Source of the DNA: Serripes groenlandicus
Lineage: Eukaryota; Mollusca; Bivalvia; Cardiida; Cardiidae
NCBI GenBank assembly: GCA_031761405.1
Contig: JASEVX010000010.1
Span: 31,196,861-31,260,860, forward strand
Direction of reading: 5' to 3'
Length of the DNA stretch: 64,000 bases
Shown here piece after piece: positions 41,576-52,755 of the stretch (its first letter is position 1; every line of letters starts with the position of its first letter). Made by a program: the position numbers and the translations under genes. Below the pieces are notes generated by a model. The model was not told where the DNA came from and did no database searches. It worked only from the letters and a program-made list of their open reading frames with translations.

Positions 41576-41876
41576 TTAATAATGTTTATGTCATTGACAC
41601 GTGTTTCACAATTCGAGATGGTTGGTGGGATAAAAGCTGGTTTTGAAACGATCCAATCTCTGATTTAAAGGGTTACACATGTTTATTCTATGCTAAAGCA
41701 AGACATGTAAATTAAAGTTAAAGAAAGTTAAAGTTGTCATTTTCCCCCCGTGTTCACGTGACACAAAATTGTCTGGTTTGTTTCCAAGCGTCTTTATGTT
41801 TAAAAGCTTGATGAACGCTTCATATTATCAAGGTCCATTGCAGGAGGTAATATTGCAAGTAAAGTTATTTGTATGG

Positions 41877-42040
41877 TGTTTACGATACTTTCAACACTGT
41901 TTTCTGTTTTACCACGGCGTATCCTGGTTAAGTTACAAGTACTACTAGTCCATTAATCCTGACACCAGTAAGTCAGTCGTAATGCTAACCACCACACTCC
42001 TGAGTGCCAAGGAGGGAAAGCCATTACTACTGTCTTTCAA
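41877..42040 (-). repeat. K-type SINE, 3' part
   Basis: TTTCAACACTGTTTTCTG, ACCACGGCGTATCCTGGTTA, CAGTCAGTCGTAATGCTAACC, CTGAGTGCCAAGGAGGG. No tRNA head. Confidence 0.65.
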
Positions 42041-42050
42041 TTGCAAGTTT

Positions 42051-42190
42051 TTGTTTGTTTGTTTGTTTGGAGTTTAACGCCGCTTTCAACAGCTTTGGTC
42101 ATATCACGGCGGTCAGTGCACCTACCCATGTTTTCCTGGCTTTCCCACACCAGTACTTACACAACATTCTTTCGAAGCCATCAATTGCAA
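42051..42190 (-). repeat. H-type SINE 3' end
   Basis: (TTTG)n, then GGAGTTTAACGCCGCTTTCAA, ATATCACGGCGGTCAG, CATGTTTTCCTGGCTTTCCC. This is the reverse complement of the H tail. It lies directly beside a K fragment in the same orientation. Confidence 0.7.
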
Positions 42191-42234
42191 GTAATTGAGT
42201 ATCAAACAGAGGCATGACTTGTATATGATAAGCG

Positions 42235-42477
42235 CATAAAGCCTTTTTTCACATACAAAAGTATGCAGAGGACAAATTTGAGAAAAAAAACAACATCAAG
42301 GAATATATGGAACAAATCTTTAAATGAAAATATAATTATAAAAAAGAGTTGAACACAGTGTGGAATAAAGAGAAATTGTTTAAAGCAAAAATAGTTTCCT
42401 CCTTTTCGAACAATGTGTTCGAAAGTCGTCAGCTGCAGATACATTAACATGTGCATGCCGGTGAACATAAGTTAACA
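42235..42477. repeat. Decayed family D MITE
   Basis: AAAGCCTTTTTTCACATAC, GTGTGGAATAAAGAGAAATTG, CGAAAGTCGTCAGCTGCAG. Ends and central palindrome are mostly gone. Confidence 0.5.
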
Positions 42478-42599
42478 GTTGCTTGGCAAATGCACACAAA
42501 CAAAAAACACAATGGTATCATTGACCAGAAAACTCATTAAAACTCTAAAAAGCGAGCCGGGTCTAGTTATTTGTCAGAACATGCATTCATGTCTAAATA

Positions 42600-42850
42600 C
42601 GTCATTCCTCTTTCACCAATGGGCTAACAGTCTTTTTGTAAAAGCAGCCAGTTGCTTGGAAAGTATACTGTATGTGTGAAAAAAAGAAAGAAAACATATG
42701 AGTACGTGAACTGGCCGCCGTGATATGAATGGAAACTGTATGGAGTATTGGTGTGAACAAAACAAAGAAAACATATGAGTAGGTGAACTGGCCGCCGTGA
42801 TATGAATGAAAACATGTTGAAAAACGGCGTTAAACCCCAATCATTCAATC
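42600..42850 (+). repeat. H-type SINE 3' part with internal duplication
   Basis: CTTTCACCAATGGGCTAACAG, GCAGCCAGTTGCTTGGAAAG, then the block GAAAACATATGAGTACGTGA / ACTGGCCGCCGTGATATGAA occurs twice (42691-42732 and 42765-42806). Tail AAACGGCGTTAAACCCCAATC. Confidence 0.8.
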
Positions 42851-43003
42851 ATGTCTGAATAAGATAAATGCGGACACTAAAGACGTGTGCACAGGTTCAT
42901 TTGAGTGCTTTCACTGTTGACAGATGCAACAAACCCCAAATCACCATATCCTGCTTCGATGTACGTATTGCAGTTTAGGCTTTAACAGTGTGTTATTTTG
43001 CCT

Positions 43004-43230
43004 TTAACCCTTTTCCTCATACGACAATTCTGCAGCAGACGACTTTGAACGTATTTTGTCAAAACATAGAAAATCTCCATAATTGAATGGATAACCTATG
43101 ACTAAAAGTGGAAAACATTGTGACAAAAGGAGAAACTGCACGTTTTGTGCAATTTCTTCTTTTGTCGCTATGTTTCCAAAAAGCACACAGATTGGTTTAT
43201 TGGTAAGTAATGATAGTGGGTAAGGGTTAA
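43004..43230. mobile_element. Family D MITE
   Basis: TTAACCCTTTTCCTCATACG to GATAGTGGGTAAGGGTTAA. Central GAAACTGCACGTTTTGTGCAAT. The right arm after AAAAAGC is replaced by ACACAGATTGGTTTATTGG. Confidence 0.82.
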
Positions 43231-43308
43231 AATTGAGATGTTACGATAAAAAAATGAAAATCTATAAATAGACTATAGATGAATGGTAGTGTCTTTTATT
43301 TTAGCTCC

Positions 43309-43492
43309 TAACGTTATTCGGGAACCAGACTCGGTGCGCGGCCACTAACAACATTTACAAACTGGTCTAAATTTAGATCTGTTTAAAACGCGTTGGGGAA
43401 TACGGACCAAATCTAAATCGCAGGAAATCCAAATTATGATTTAGATTTAGTCAAAAATCTAAATTGAAAAATTTGGTGAATACGGGCCGTGG
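43309..43492. repeat. Possible MITE ending GGTGAATACGGGCC
   Basis: Repeated CTAAAT / ATTTAG motifs (CTAAATTTAGATC, GATTTAGATTTAG) and TTGGTGAATACGGGCCG at the right with GGGGAATACGGACC inside. The left end was not resolved. Confidence 0.4.
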
Positions 43493-44120
43493 CTTCCTCA
43501 TCTAATTACTGCGTATATATCATAGGATGTAAGGAACCAGACTACATTTAGGTCGCCTTTTTTCAGTAGAAGGGTTCTCTATTTTACTGTTTAGACTAGA
43601 TACAGTATGAATTTCGCTTATCTAAAAATGTACATACATTATATTAATATACCGGCATTTGTTTTTGTTTTTCATTTGTAAAACTCACACATGTATATAG
43701 AGTGTAAAAAAGATGTTTTAAAAGTCATTTACCTTAAATTAATATACTTAGTAAGGACAAAGAGAAATCCCGATATGTGGTCACACTGGCAGGTCTAAAT
43801 TCTCCTTGTGCTAAATTTCGAAGCATTCCTACAGGAAGGTTTCCAAATAACTCTTGATGTACGAATAAATAGAGAGGTTTAATATCTTGAATTACGTTAT
43901 AATGTAAGTGTAAATATTATACCACTATCTTTAAATGTAAGTATATGTATCAATTACGCAACTATCTTTAACTGTATCTTAGTTTTAATTAAACGTTGCA
44001 CGACAGGGTATGAATCGTAAAATCCTCCAACATTTCCAATAATGAACATTGAAATAATTTTAACACAGTTTGATTGAAATCCGTACAAGATCGAGAACTA
44101 TTCTTATTCTTTACCAATAT
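43493..44120. other. No recognisable feature
   Basis: AT-rich intronic sequence with no defined repeat. Confidence 0.4.
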
Positions 44121-44127
44121 TTATGAG

Positions 44128-44611
44128 CTTTCCCGTGAGAAAACCAACATAAAGGCATCTGCGTAATGTATCGACCCAGATCAGCCTGCGCAGTCCGCGC
44201 AGGCTAATCCGGGCCTATACATTCCGTCTCAGATGGATAGAGTAACGATTTCTGAAACAGAATATCCACAGGAGGTGAACATTATCTGTCCGGGTTAGCC
44301 TGCGCGGCATGCTTAGGCTGATCCGGGTGGATACTTTACGCAGAGTCCACAATGTTGGTTTTCTCGTGAGGCTGCGGCGATAGACATCTGCGTAATGTAT
44401 CGACCATATCAGCCTGCGCTGTCCGCGCAGACTGATCCGGCCGACACATTCCGTCTTAGTGGGATATATGTATAGAGTAGTTATTCCTGAAACAGAAAAT
44501 CCACAGGAGGCGAAATGTGTCTATCCGAGTAAGCCTGCGCGGCATGCTTAGGCTGATCCGGGTGGATACTTTACGCAGAGTCCACAATGTTTGTTTTCTC
44601 GCGGAACGGCT
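44128..44611. mobile_element. Family A head-to-tail dimer
   Basis: Unit 1 (44128-44373) runs TGAGCTTTCCCGTGAG to GGTTTTCTCGTGAG. It joins without spacer to GCTGCGGCGATAGACATCTG, the variant 5' end of unit 2, which ends CTCGCGGAACGGCTCA. Unit 2 has the CTGTCCGCGCAGACTGATCC hairpin variant. Confidence 0.85.
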
Positions 44612-45119
44612 CAATTATATTGGCTAAAATAAATCGCCAATTGTTAAGCACATGTTACCGTTCTATTTGCTTTGAAAAGTGTTATTTGTTGACCCTGTAT
44701 TTTATCCGTTTATTTTACCACCGTATTTCGCTAAAACAGCTTCCAGGCTCAACAAATTGCAGTGGCAAATTAAAGGTCATGTGTCACTCTGATATTTGTA
44801 TAAGGAATGACTCCTTGTTTACATTGTATTCGTTTTTTATTTGTGTAAATAGGGCGATATTGATTAGAATGGTGCGATATGTAGATGTACCCGGAACCAT
44901 ATACTATGTAATTACAAGCTAATCCGTGTATTATTGAGACATGAGAGTGGATTATATGATGCTAATGTCACAGTTTTAAAGTGAGTTATTTCACGGTTTT
45001 CTCTGGCTTTACATGTGACAAGTACCAATAAAGCATGATATATACAGAATAATTGGTGTTAATCTGCTATGTCGAATTACGATTCCAATTGTGAATGTCA
45101 CAAAAAGATGCTAGTTTTA
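44612..45119. other. No recognisable feature
   Basis: Intronic sequence. The open frame at 44587-44922 starts inside the A dimer and has no recognisable protein. Confidence 0.4.
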
Positions 45120-45121
45120 TA

Positions 45122-45330
45122 TATTTATTGGGATTTAAGCCGTTTTCAACAGTATTTCAGTTATATCACGGCAACAGTTAACTTATTTATGATCCCTGAG
45201 TAAACAAACCAGTACTAGGCTAGGAAATTTGTTTTTCCCAAGGGCACTCCACCATGACCGTCGTGCCGCGACTGGGGATCGAACCCGGGACGCCCGGTTT
45301 CGAATCACCGACCACGGTCACGGCGGATTC
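45122..45330 (-). repeat. K-like SINE with another tRNA head
   Basis: Minus strand head GTGGTCGGTGATTCGAAACC and CCCGGGTTCGATCCCCAG (clear B box), tail GTGATATAACTGAAATACTG and GTTGAAAACGGC. The tail matches K; the head does not. Confidence 0.65.
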
Positions 45331-45507
45331 CTCATAGAGATACTAGACACTTTGGTTTCGAATATATAATCACACTCACAGGGAATCAGAGTAACTTAAA
45401 CTTTATGTTTTATTAGAGGGAAACTCTTTGTAACGGCCGTGTCACACGTCTAGTATATGGATAAAAATGTTAAAACAGTTTCAACGCCTTTAAAAGTATT
45501 TTAATTA

Positions 45508-45780
45508 GTAGTTGTAGCAGCAGCAACAGCAGTAGTTGTTTTAATGATAAAAAAAGTAGTACTAATTGTCGAAGTAGTAGTAGTAGTAGTAATATAAGTA
45601 CATGTAGTTGACTTAGTAGTAGTAGTGGTAGTAGTAGTATTAGTAGTAGTGGTAGTAGTAGGAGTAGTAGTATTAGTATTAGTAGTAGTAGTAGTAGTAG
45701 AAGTAGTAGTTGTAGTAGATATAGTAGTATAAGTAGCAGTAGAAGTAGTAGAAGTAGTAGTAATATGTTTTACTAACAAT
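45508..45780. repeat. (GTA)n trinucleotide array
   Basis: Mostly GTAGTAGTA with AGT, TTA and TGT interruptions. It reads as polythreonine on the minus strand; not a gene. Confidence 0.92.
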
Positions 45781-46186
45781 TGAAGTAGAAGTATTTTACG
45801 AGTATGTCTTGTTGTCGTCGTTGTTGATACAATTTAAAGTGCTTGTAGTTGTTTAAAAGCTTCTCAGGGGCGGTCGATATAAATACGGAATTCAATATTT
45901 CTATGGGGTAGCAATCTCCGGGATTCTTATTGTCCGATATGTTGTGTAATTTAGCCTATTGTTATATACTTCGTTGTCAATTACAGACAAGCTATCAGGA
46001 ATTGTATCTTCGTTTCTTGCATTTTATTCTCGTACAATGACTCGGGGATTCCAGCCGTTTGATACAGTCGGGCCGCGTCTGACGATAACGGGTCTTACTG
46101 CATCTGTGGTCAGAGCAGACTCTTGTAAACCTGTGCATACTCACACTCTCGCCAGCGTCTTTATCGTATGTTTGCATTCGGTGGAA

Positions 46187-46385
46187 GACAGTGGTGCAGA
46201 GGTTGAGCGTCGGCCTCTCGTGCCGAAGGTCCCTGGTTCAAATCCCGTGATAAGCGGTTTCTGCCTTTAGGATTTTTCCCACACAAGCGGCACAAGCACT
46301 GGTTTTAGTCTCAAGGAAGCAGACATCGAGCGTGATTAATATAAGCTGAAAGCTTGTTTCGCAATCGGTGTAAAATAAATAAATT
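46187..46385 (+). repeat. L-type tRNA-derived SINE
   Basis: ACAGTGGTGCAGAGGTTGAG (A box) and CCTGGTTCAAATCCCGTG (B box) head a body CCACACAAGCGGCACAAGC and a tail AAGCTTGTTTCGCAATCGG ending AAATAAATAAATT. Confidence 0.75.
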
Positions 46386-47114
46386 TAAAGTAAACTAAAG
46401 AATCTGAGCGAACAGTTGATAATAAAAAAAGAAAAATGAATCGTAGTCCCAATGGTGTTAGTGCCACGCCCCTTTATGTGAATCCGTTAATGAGATACAA
46501 TAAAGACGCATAGTCTCTAGTCGCAGCCGCGTTGTGTAATCGTGGAAAGGTTGTTCGGTCTGATTCTAAATACTCTCTTCGCATTTCCCAACATATAACG
46601 AATCATCAGAGGACTTTGAAAACACATAGGTTAAAATTATGGCAATTATCTACTGACAACTAAAGATATAATCATGCAGAAGAGTTGTAAACATTGTGAC
46701 AATGAATTCAAAAACTCAACTGCCTCAGATATGTCTAAATGCATCTTTTTTGGGGGTTGGATCTCAAGTAAACGAGTTTAAATGGTACAGCCAATTTAGC
46801 TTATTTTAGTCCAAAAGGGTAAGGTTTCTTTAACTGCAAATTCCGATGCCCTGTTATGCATAAATTATTAGTATAAACTCATAATAAAGCACTGCTATAT
46901 TTATAACTAAATGAGATCGCATGACAACCAAAGATTACACTGTACATGTAAATGTCTACACCAAGCTGCAGAAAATCGTTCGTACTTCATTAAGAAAACA
47001 TTTTATCATATTACATTTATATAATAAAGATTGAAGTGAAAACAGGAAATTAATCGTCATTTGTAGAAGGTTTTTCATAATTCAAACAGTTTTTACTTAG
47101 ACTTTCTTCGAATT
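46386..47114. other. Mostly unrecognised; a D remnant
   Basis: 46574-46760 has CATTTCCCAACATATAACG, AGAGGACTTTGAAAACA and TTGTAAACATTGTGACAA in D order. The rest shows nothing. Confidence 0.4.
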
Positions 47115-47344
47115 TTAACCCTTTCCCTCATATAGACGCTTTCTGACGACTCTGCAGCAGACGGCTTTTTGAAAAGATAGTGACAAAAGAAGAAATTGCA
47201 CAAAACGTGCAATTTCTCCTTTTGCCACAATGTTTTCCACTTTTTGTCATAGGTTATCCATTCAGTTATGGAGATTTTCTATGTTTTGATAAAATATGTT
47301 TAAAGTCGTCTGCTGCAAAGTTGTCGTATGAGGGAAAGGATTAA
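47115..47344. mobile_element. Family D MITE, well preserved
   Basis: TTAACCCTTTCCCTCATATAG to TATGAGGGAAAGGATTAA, 230 bp, matching 19090-19319 closely. Central GAAATTGCACAAAACGTGCAAT. Confidence 0.9.
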
Positions 47345-47650
47345 TGATCAACAATGTGAAATGTTATTCTAGTTTGGAATGGCGTGATAGATGTAACATG
47401 AGGTCGCGATGCCCTAGTCTATCAACGAATTTGTTTCCCGTTGTCGTTAATAATGCTAGTTCCAGAGATGTTTTAAAGGTTTGTTCTCCTCCACCCGTTA
47501 ATCAGGCCCGCATAATAAACTACGGAAGAATTACACCGGCGTGTGTGTGCCACAGTGTCAGATACGATAATCATTCAATGATTCATTAATGATTCGCTGA
47601 CGTTAATCTTGAATCAGGTCCTCTCCGATATGCGAATTTCTTTTAATTAA

Positions 47651-47859
47651 TTAACCCTTTCCCCTCATTTAGACGCTTTCTGACGCCTCTGGCAGCAGAC
47701 GGCTTTTTGAAAATATAGTGACAAAGAAGAAATTCCTTTTGCCACAATGTTTACCACTTTTTGTCATAGGTTATCCATTAAATTATGGAGATTTTTTGTT
47801 TTGATAAAATATTTTCAAAGTCGTCTGCTGCAGAAGTGTCGTATGAGGGAAAGGGTTAA
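47651..47859. mobile_element. Family D MITE with central deletion
   Basis: TTAACCCTTTCCCCTCATTTAG to TATGAGGGAAAGGGTTAA. AAGAAGAAATTCC skips the palindrome. It sits in an AATTAATTAA site. Confidence 0.88.
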
Positions 47860-47968
47860 AGCTCGAAACACACACAGAAAGTATCATAGTATCATAGCAG
47901 CAACAACTGTTGTAAAATGGTTGTACTCGCCACCTCTAAACTGCAGCATTATAATTATGCTACATTCT

Positions 47969-48198
47969 TTAACTTTTCCGCATGCAGGAGCAGTTTGACG
48001 CATCTACAAAGGATGAATTGAAAAATTATTTACATAAAAGGAGAAATTAATCATGATACATAATTTCTCTTTTTGTCACACTGTTTTCAAATATATTCAA
48101 TAACAGCGCTTTCATTTTTTGAGAGATGATCCATATTTATGTCTCGATGGTGGTAGAACTAATCTGCTGCAGAGGCGCTGTATGTGGGAAAGGGTTAG
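47969..48198. mobile_element. Family D MITE, diverged
   Basis: TTAACTTTTCCGCATGCAGG to GTATGTGGGAAAGGGTTA. Centre GAGAAATTAATCATGATACATAATTTC retains the inverted form with changed sequence. Confidence 0.75.
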
Positions 48199-48249
48199 TT
48201 AATCCGTACTACAGAGACAACACAATGCTGAAACATGGAATACATATAT

Positions 48250-48495
48250 CGAGGGCTTGGCGTGAAACGGTTGTAACTAAAATTGGTATTTTTTTACCAA
48301 GGTTATTTACCTCGCAATGAAGTCTTTATAAGCGTTAAATCATTTTTCTTGGTAAACAATGGAAATTTAGGTGCCATTGCTCGTTCTGAGCAATGACACC
48401 TAAATTTGCATTGTTTACAAAGGGGTCAAAATTGCCCCTAAACAAGGGATCTCAAAATAGGTTTTTAGTTACAACCGTTTCACGCCAAGCCCTCG
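48250..48495. mobile_element. Family C MITE
   Basis: CGAGGGCTTGGCGTGAAACG to CGTTTCACGCCAAGCCCTCG, ATAT on both sides. Central GTGCCATTGCTCGTTCTGAG / CAATGACAC. Confidence 0.9.
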
Positions 48496-48615
48496 ATATA
48501 TAAGCAAGTGCAAGAGAAAAAGGTACACATTGGCATTTCTGAACAACGTATGCTTAGATCAGCCTGACCATCTTCTCTGTCTTATCAGAACCTACACAAG
48601 TTGACAAAATACACG

Positions 48616-49004
48616 AGAAAGTTATATGTGAACAGTGTAGATCTTGATCAAACTTCACGAAATCATATAGAGTTACTTATTGACACTTTAGTTCAACATG
48701 TTTAATATAATTCCAATAAAATGCTTTTTTTTAATGGATATAGACAACAATGTTAAATAAACTGTCAATGTTCACTGTACAATACACGACGTGTTATTGA
48801 TTACAAGGGAAAGTAATATGTGAAAAGTGTAGACCTTGATCAGACTTCACTAAATCATATATAGTTACTTACTACTGATACTACTACAACTAATACTTTA
48901 TTTCAACATTGTTCATAGAATTCCAATACAAATGCTTATCTAAAATGGAAGTAGAAATCAATGTTAAAATAAACAGTCAATGCTCAATGAACAACACACG
49001 ACGT
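48616..49004. repeat. 192-bp tandem duplication
   Basis: GAAAGTTATATGTGAACAGTG, ACTTCACGAAATCATATAG, ATTCCAATAAAATGC, AATGTTAAATAAAC and ACACGACGTG at 48616-48792 recur in order at 48808-49005. The second unit supplies the first 32 codons of the open frame at 48909. Confidence 0.8.
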
Positions 49005-49361
49005 GAGGCTCCCCCCGTTTCTATATATGAACTTTCGGGAATGATAAACGACCTGGATACGGTAACACTAATTGGCCAAATATGTCTGACATTATTCTGT
49101 AATAATCTAAACACAGAGGAAATTATTTTTCTCTTGAAGAGTATCCCGTTTTTAATTCCCTCTCTTTTCACAACAATATCAGTTGGCCATAATGTAATAG
49201 ATATTGTGTTTCAGTTTAATGTTTTTGACCGGTTATTTAGAACAACTTTCCATGTATTACACAAACCCGAATTCCTTCAGTATGTAACTCTTTTAGACTA
49301 TTACAAATTCAAACCATACAGAGGCAATTATATGGACATCGTCGAGGTATCAGGATACTCT
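48909..49361 (+). pseudogene. Open frame of unknown family cut by a MITE
   Basis: About 150 codons from ATG 48909 (MFIEFQYKCLSKMEVEINVK), with a hydrophobic stretch around residues 52-95 (LIGQICLTLFCN, FLLKSIPFLIPSLFTTI) and FRTTFHVLHKPEFLQYV. A family D MITE begins at 49366, so the last 28 residues of the open frame are MITE. I do not recognise the protein. A donor-like GAG|GTATCAGG lies at 49345 and an acceptor-like TTGTTCATAG at 48917, so an exon reading is possible. Long open stretches are rare in this AT-rich DNA, but chance is not excluded. Confidence 0.35.
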
Positions 49362-49365
49362 TGTT

Positions 49366-49596
49366 ATAACCCTTTGCCTCATACGACAATTCTGCAGCAG
49401 ACGTCTTTGAACATATTTTTGTCAACAAATAGAAAATCTCTATAATTGAATGGATAACCTATCACTAAGAGTTGAAAACATTGTGTCAAAAGAAGAAATT
49501 GCTCGTTTTGAGAAATTTATTCTTTTGTCACTATGTTTTCAAAAAGCCGTCTGCTGCAAATGCGACAGAAAGCGTCTATATGAGGGAAAGGGTTAA
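49366..49596. mobile_element. Family D MITE
   Basis: ATAACCCTTTGCCTCATACG to TATGAGGGAAAGGGTTAA. Central GAAATTGCTCGTTTTGAGAAAT has one broken base. It terminates the upstream open frame. Confidence 0.85.
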
Positions 49597-50401
49597 TGCG
49601 TACAGTGAAGACTCAGGAGAGGCTGTACCTACGCATGCTTTCAGTAGAGCTTTCACTGACAGCCTTCGTGTCACCTATCGATTGATCTTCTGACAAAATA
49701 TAATATTGGAGCCTAACTAGTATATATACCACCTACATGTATCATTAAGGTATTCTGAAACGGAGACATCACTAGACGTCACTAGAAGCATTACGCGGCG
49801 GTTCATATTTGAGTGAACCAATCGTTGCTTTATTCCATAGCTAGTTCTAGCTTCAATTGTGCTTCTTTATATTAACAACAATCGTCATCTCTTAATTTAC
49901 CATTTCCATAAAACGGTCATTGCGGTTATATTAGGCTTTTAAATACATGCTTCCAATACTATAACCTGTGCTTGAATTTGCTAGGAATCCGTTGTGACCC
50001 ACTGGTTAGCGTTTGAGATTTGAGACATACTCGCAGTGGTTATGATGGTCCTAGGCAACGATTCATATCCTGGACTAGTACTTGTTGGCCACCAAGGGAT
50101 CATGAATACATGCTCTGCCGTCCGGATACAATTTGAATATAGTTGATGAAGGATAAAATAGATAGACATTCTTCATTTTTCATAAAATGCTGTCGAACGT
50201 TGTTGCGCATCAACTACAAGTTTTTCCACTCCATAAAGACAACACCAAATATAGTTAACGTCGATGGCAAAATGCAATGATTACCCCTGAAGACATTACT
50301 TCAAGTTTGATTTTCATAGCGTCTGCGTATACAGACTGTGTAGTAACTGTCTTCCTCCAGCTGTGTAACTACGTTTGTCATCCCCAACTTTGCCAATACT
50401 T
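49597..50401. other. No recognisable feature
   Basis: GCGTACAGTGAAGACTCAGG at 49598 resembles the monomer of the 56.5-kb minisatellite. A decayed tRNA-like segment may lie at 49990-50110 on the minus strand. Confidence 0.35.
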
Positions 50402-50605
50402 TTAACTCTTTCAGCGCCAATGACATTATTTAGGTATTTTTTGGCAAACAATCCAGGTTCAGATGAGTCAGCTCGTAACGAGCTGTTTCAATAGAAATCT
50501 GCATTGTTTGCCTTTTATTTATCAAAACGTTCCAAAATTCTTATAACATGGAAAATGTTGTCGACCTATTTTAAGCATTGGAAAGTAAAGCGCTGAAAGG
50601 ATTAA
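50402..50605. mobile_element. Family E MITE
   Basis: TTAACTCTTTCAGCGCCAAT to AGCGCTGAAAGGATTAA. Central GAGTCAGCTCGTAACGAGCTG. Flanking GGCAAACAAT / ATTGTTTGCC form a second inverted pair. Confidence 0.88.
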
Positions 50606-52030
50606 ACATTAGTAAATATCACGCTGTAACCCTGACATTTCTATATTTTGTATGAACAAATCGAGAATTCAGATGACCTATATGCCAGTCGGTTCGAGCG
50701 TTAAGAGTTGTATTGTATTTTTGCTAACGTACGCACAAGTCACTTTAGTAAGTCTTTGTTTTCATATGACGTTGAGCACGGTATTTTGTCTTATTTCTTC
50801 TTTTCGTGGTGTCACTGACGTAGTAAAACAGTAACAAAAGACACTACATCGGTTTCGTTTATTCTACTCATTAGGGCAAGGTTAATAATGTCACGTTTAA
50901 AACCAATGTAGTAACATTTTTTTCCTTTTAACTATATATTTGATTCTTGTTCAGGTATGTTTCTTCGTTTTAAATTATATATATACAAATTCAGTAGGCC
51001 AAAGTGTAACAGCAGAACTGTTTCAAACAACGCCTTCGGTTTTGCTCAACAAACGATTGGCGGGGATTATCAATCTGTCAATCTAAATTGACAACGACTG
51101 TGCATTAAGTGATATCACCGTCAGGTAGGAACTTCAAAGACATTGCTCGCAGAGAATCAGTAAACTAATCTAAACAAGGGCCGTAAAATTGCAATCAATA
51201 AACGAAGTGCTTGAACGCATCGATTACCAAAGACATTATAATGTACGTCTTTCGTCATTGTCAGTGACGGTGTCTTTGTCTATTTTAAACAATTTAAAGG
51301 TACTGTCTCGTTAGTTTTGGTCTGAAGACTAAATGATGATATATATGTGTAGCGATTTGGTTTCTAATGTATTGGCACTCCGAGACGGTATCATATGTAT
51401 AGTTACATTGGCGTTCGACTAGAGGATCAATGGGTTTGAATAATATTTTTCTAAAAGATGAATTCCTGTCTATATAACATAATATGCAAACGGTGCATTC
51501 TTTTGCAAAACTTTGCGTATACACATGCTCACCTGAGTTTTCACTGTACGCAGAAGTAATGCGACCACGGTAAGTTAGACGAGGTTCTTTCAAATGCCAG
51601 GTATTTTGGTAACGGGAATATAAGTAAATTGTGGTTTATATTACATCTTCTGCGACGGTTGGGAGATGAGAAAAGGAATAGTTTGCTAGTGAGACATAAT
51701 TCTAATGGAGTGTAATCAGTCGCCCGGATTATATGAAATAACGTCACGTCTATTACGTCACCACTTACGTCACGCTACATACGTTCACATAATGAAAGTA
51801 CCATAAACATAACTACTATCAAAGAACAATGTTACAAGAAATGATACGATTTTTTCTTTTTTAAATTTACCATTGAACATTTAATACGAAAGTTTTTACC
51901 CCTCATCATTTTACCCACAATTAACAAACTCGTGCGGACAGACTCGTTTGTTACACACGTATCAAAAGTTCAATGGTGTATTATTTCACCTCCCACTAGA
52001 AACTGGCCTTTTCATTGGACAAGAGAAGTC
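50606..52030. other. Long stretch without a recognised gene
   Basis: A minus-strand open frame (51294-51593) has no known motif. Three ACGTCAC hexamer-type motifs occur at 51741-51775 (ACGTCACG, ACGTCACC, ACGTCACG), CRE-like by sequence only. Confidence 0.4.
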
Positions 52031-52036
52031 ACGTGG

Positions 52037-52741
52037 TGACCCACTATTTTTCTATAGTGGGTCAGTAAATTTCTATAGTGGGTCAGTAGTCGACAAAATG
52101 GCCGCCATTCATCCATTCTTCCTTTAAAATCACCTTTTTCTATCCCAAAATGACGTAAATCACTAACAATATTACAACTGTAAATTGTGTTTTTAAGGAA
52201 TGGAGAGCCTTTTTTTCGTTTTTATGGGGGTATGAACAAAAAAACCTGATCACTCTCTATGAAATCGCGAAGCAAAAGTGATGAACACAAAAAAAAAATA
52301 AAATATATGAAAATGAACACAATATTTTTTCCGTAAAGGGTTAGTAACAGACTAAATAACTGATTTATTTCATCAACCACCTTTCATGACCAAGTTTCAT
52401 TTCATTATTAAAGTGGGTTTAATACTAGGAATTTTAAAAATATTGGGACCGAATACTTGGAAAATGACGTCACGTCAGCGGTTTTTGACGTCATAACGCT
52501 AGTCATTTGGCGCCAAAACCCGTAAATTTCATCTAGACATATTGTAAACGTTAATGTAAATGAAACAATATCAATTTTCTTTGCTCATGAAAGGTGGTCG
52601 ATGAAATAAATAAATTATTGGGTTTGTTACTGACCCACTACGGAAATATAGGGGGTCTGTAGGATTAATAGGGGGGACTCCCCCTATTAATCCTACAGAC
52701 CCCCTATATTTCCGTAGTGGGTCAGTAACAAACCCAATAAC
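52037..52741. repeat. Large foldback X6
   Basis: Outer part: GACCCACTATTTTTCTATAG and two TATAGTGGGTCAGTA motifs. Middle: AAATAACTGATTTATTTCAT with CCACCTTTCATGA is answered by TCATGAAAGGTGG and ATGAAATAAATAAATTATT. Inner: the perfect palindrome at 52615-52740. Non-coding. Confidence 0.75.
52615..52740. repeat. Perfect palindrome, about 60-bp arms
   Basis: TTATTGGGTTTGTTACTGAC ... GTCTGTAGGATTAATAGGGGG, spacer of about five bases (GACTC region), then exact return CCCCCTATTAATCCTACAGAC ... AACCCAATAA. No mismatch seen in either arm. Confidence 0.92.
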
Positions 52742-52755
52742 TAATATTAACTATT

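Noticed and set aside
45501..45779. Threonine-rich open frame on the minus strand
   Set aside because: It is the translation of the (GTA)n microsatellite.
51741..51775. CRE-like enhancer (three ACGTCAC motifs)
   Set aside because: Short motifs only, no other regulatory context; kept as a note in the surrounding stretch.
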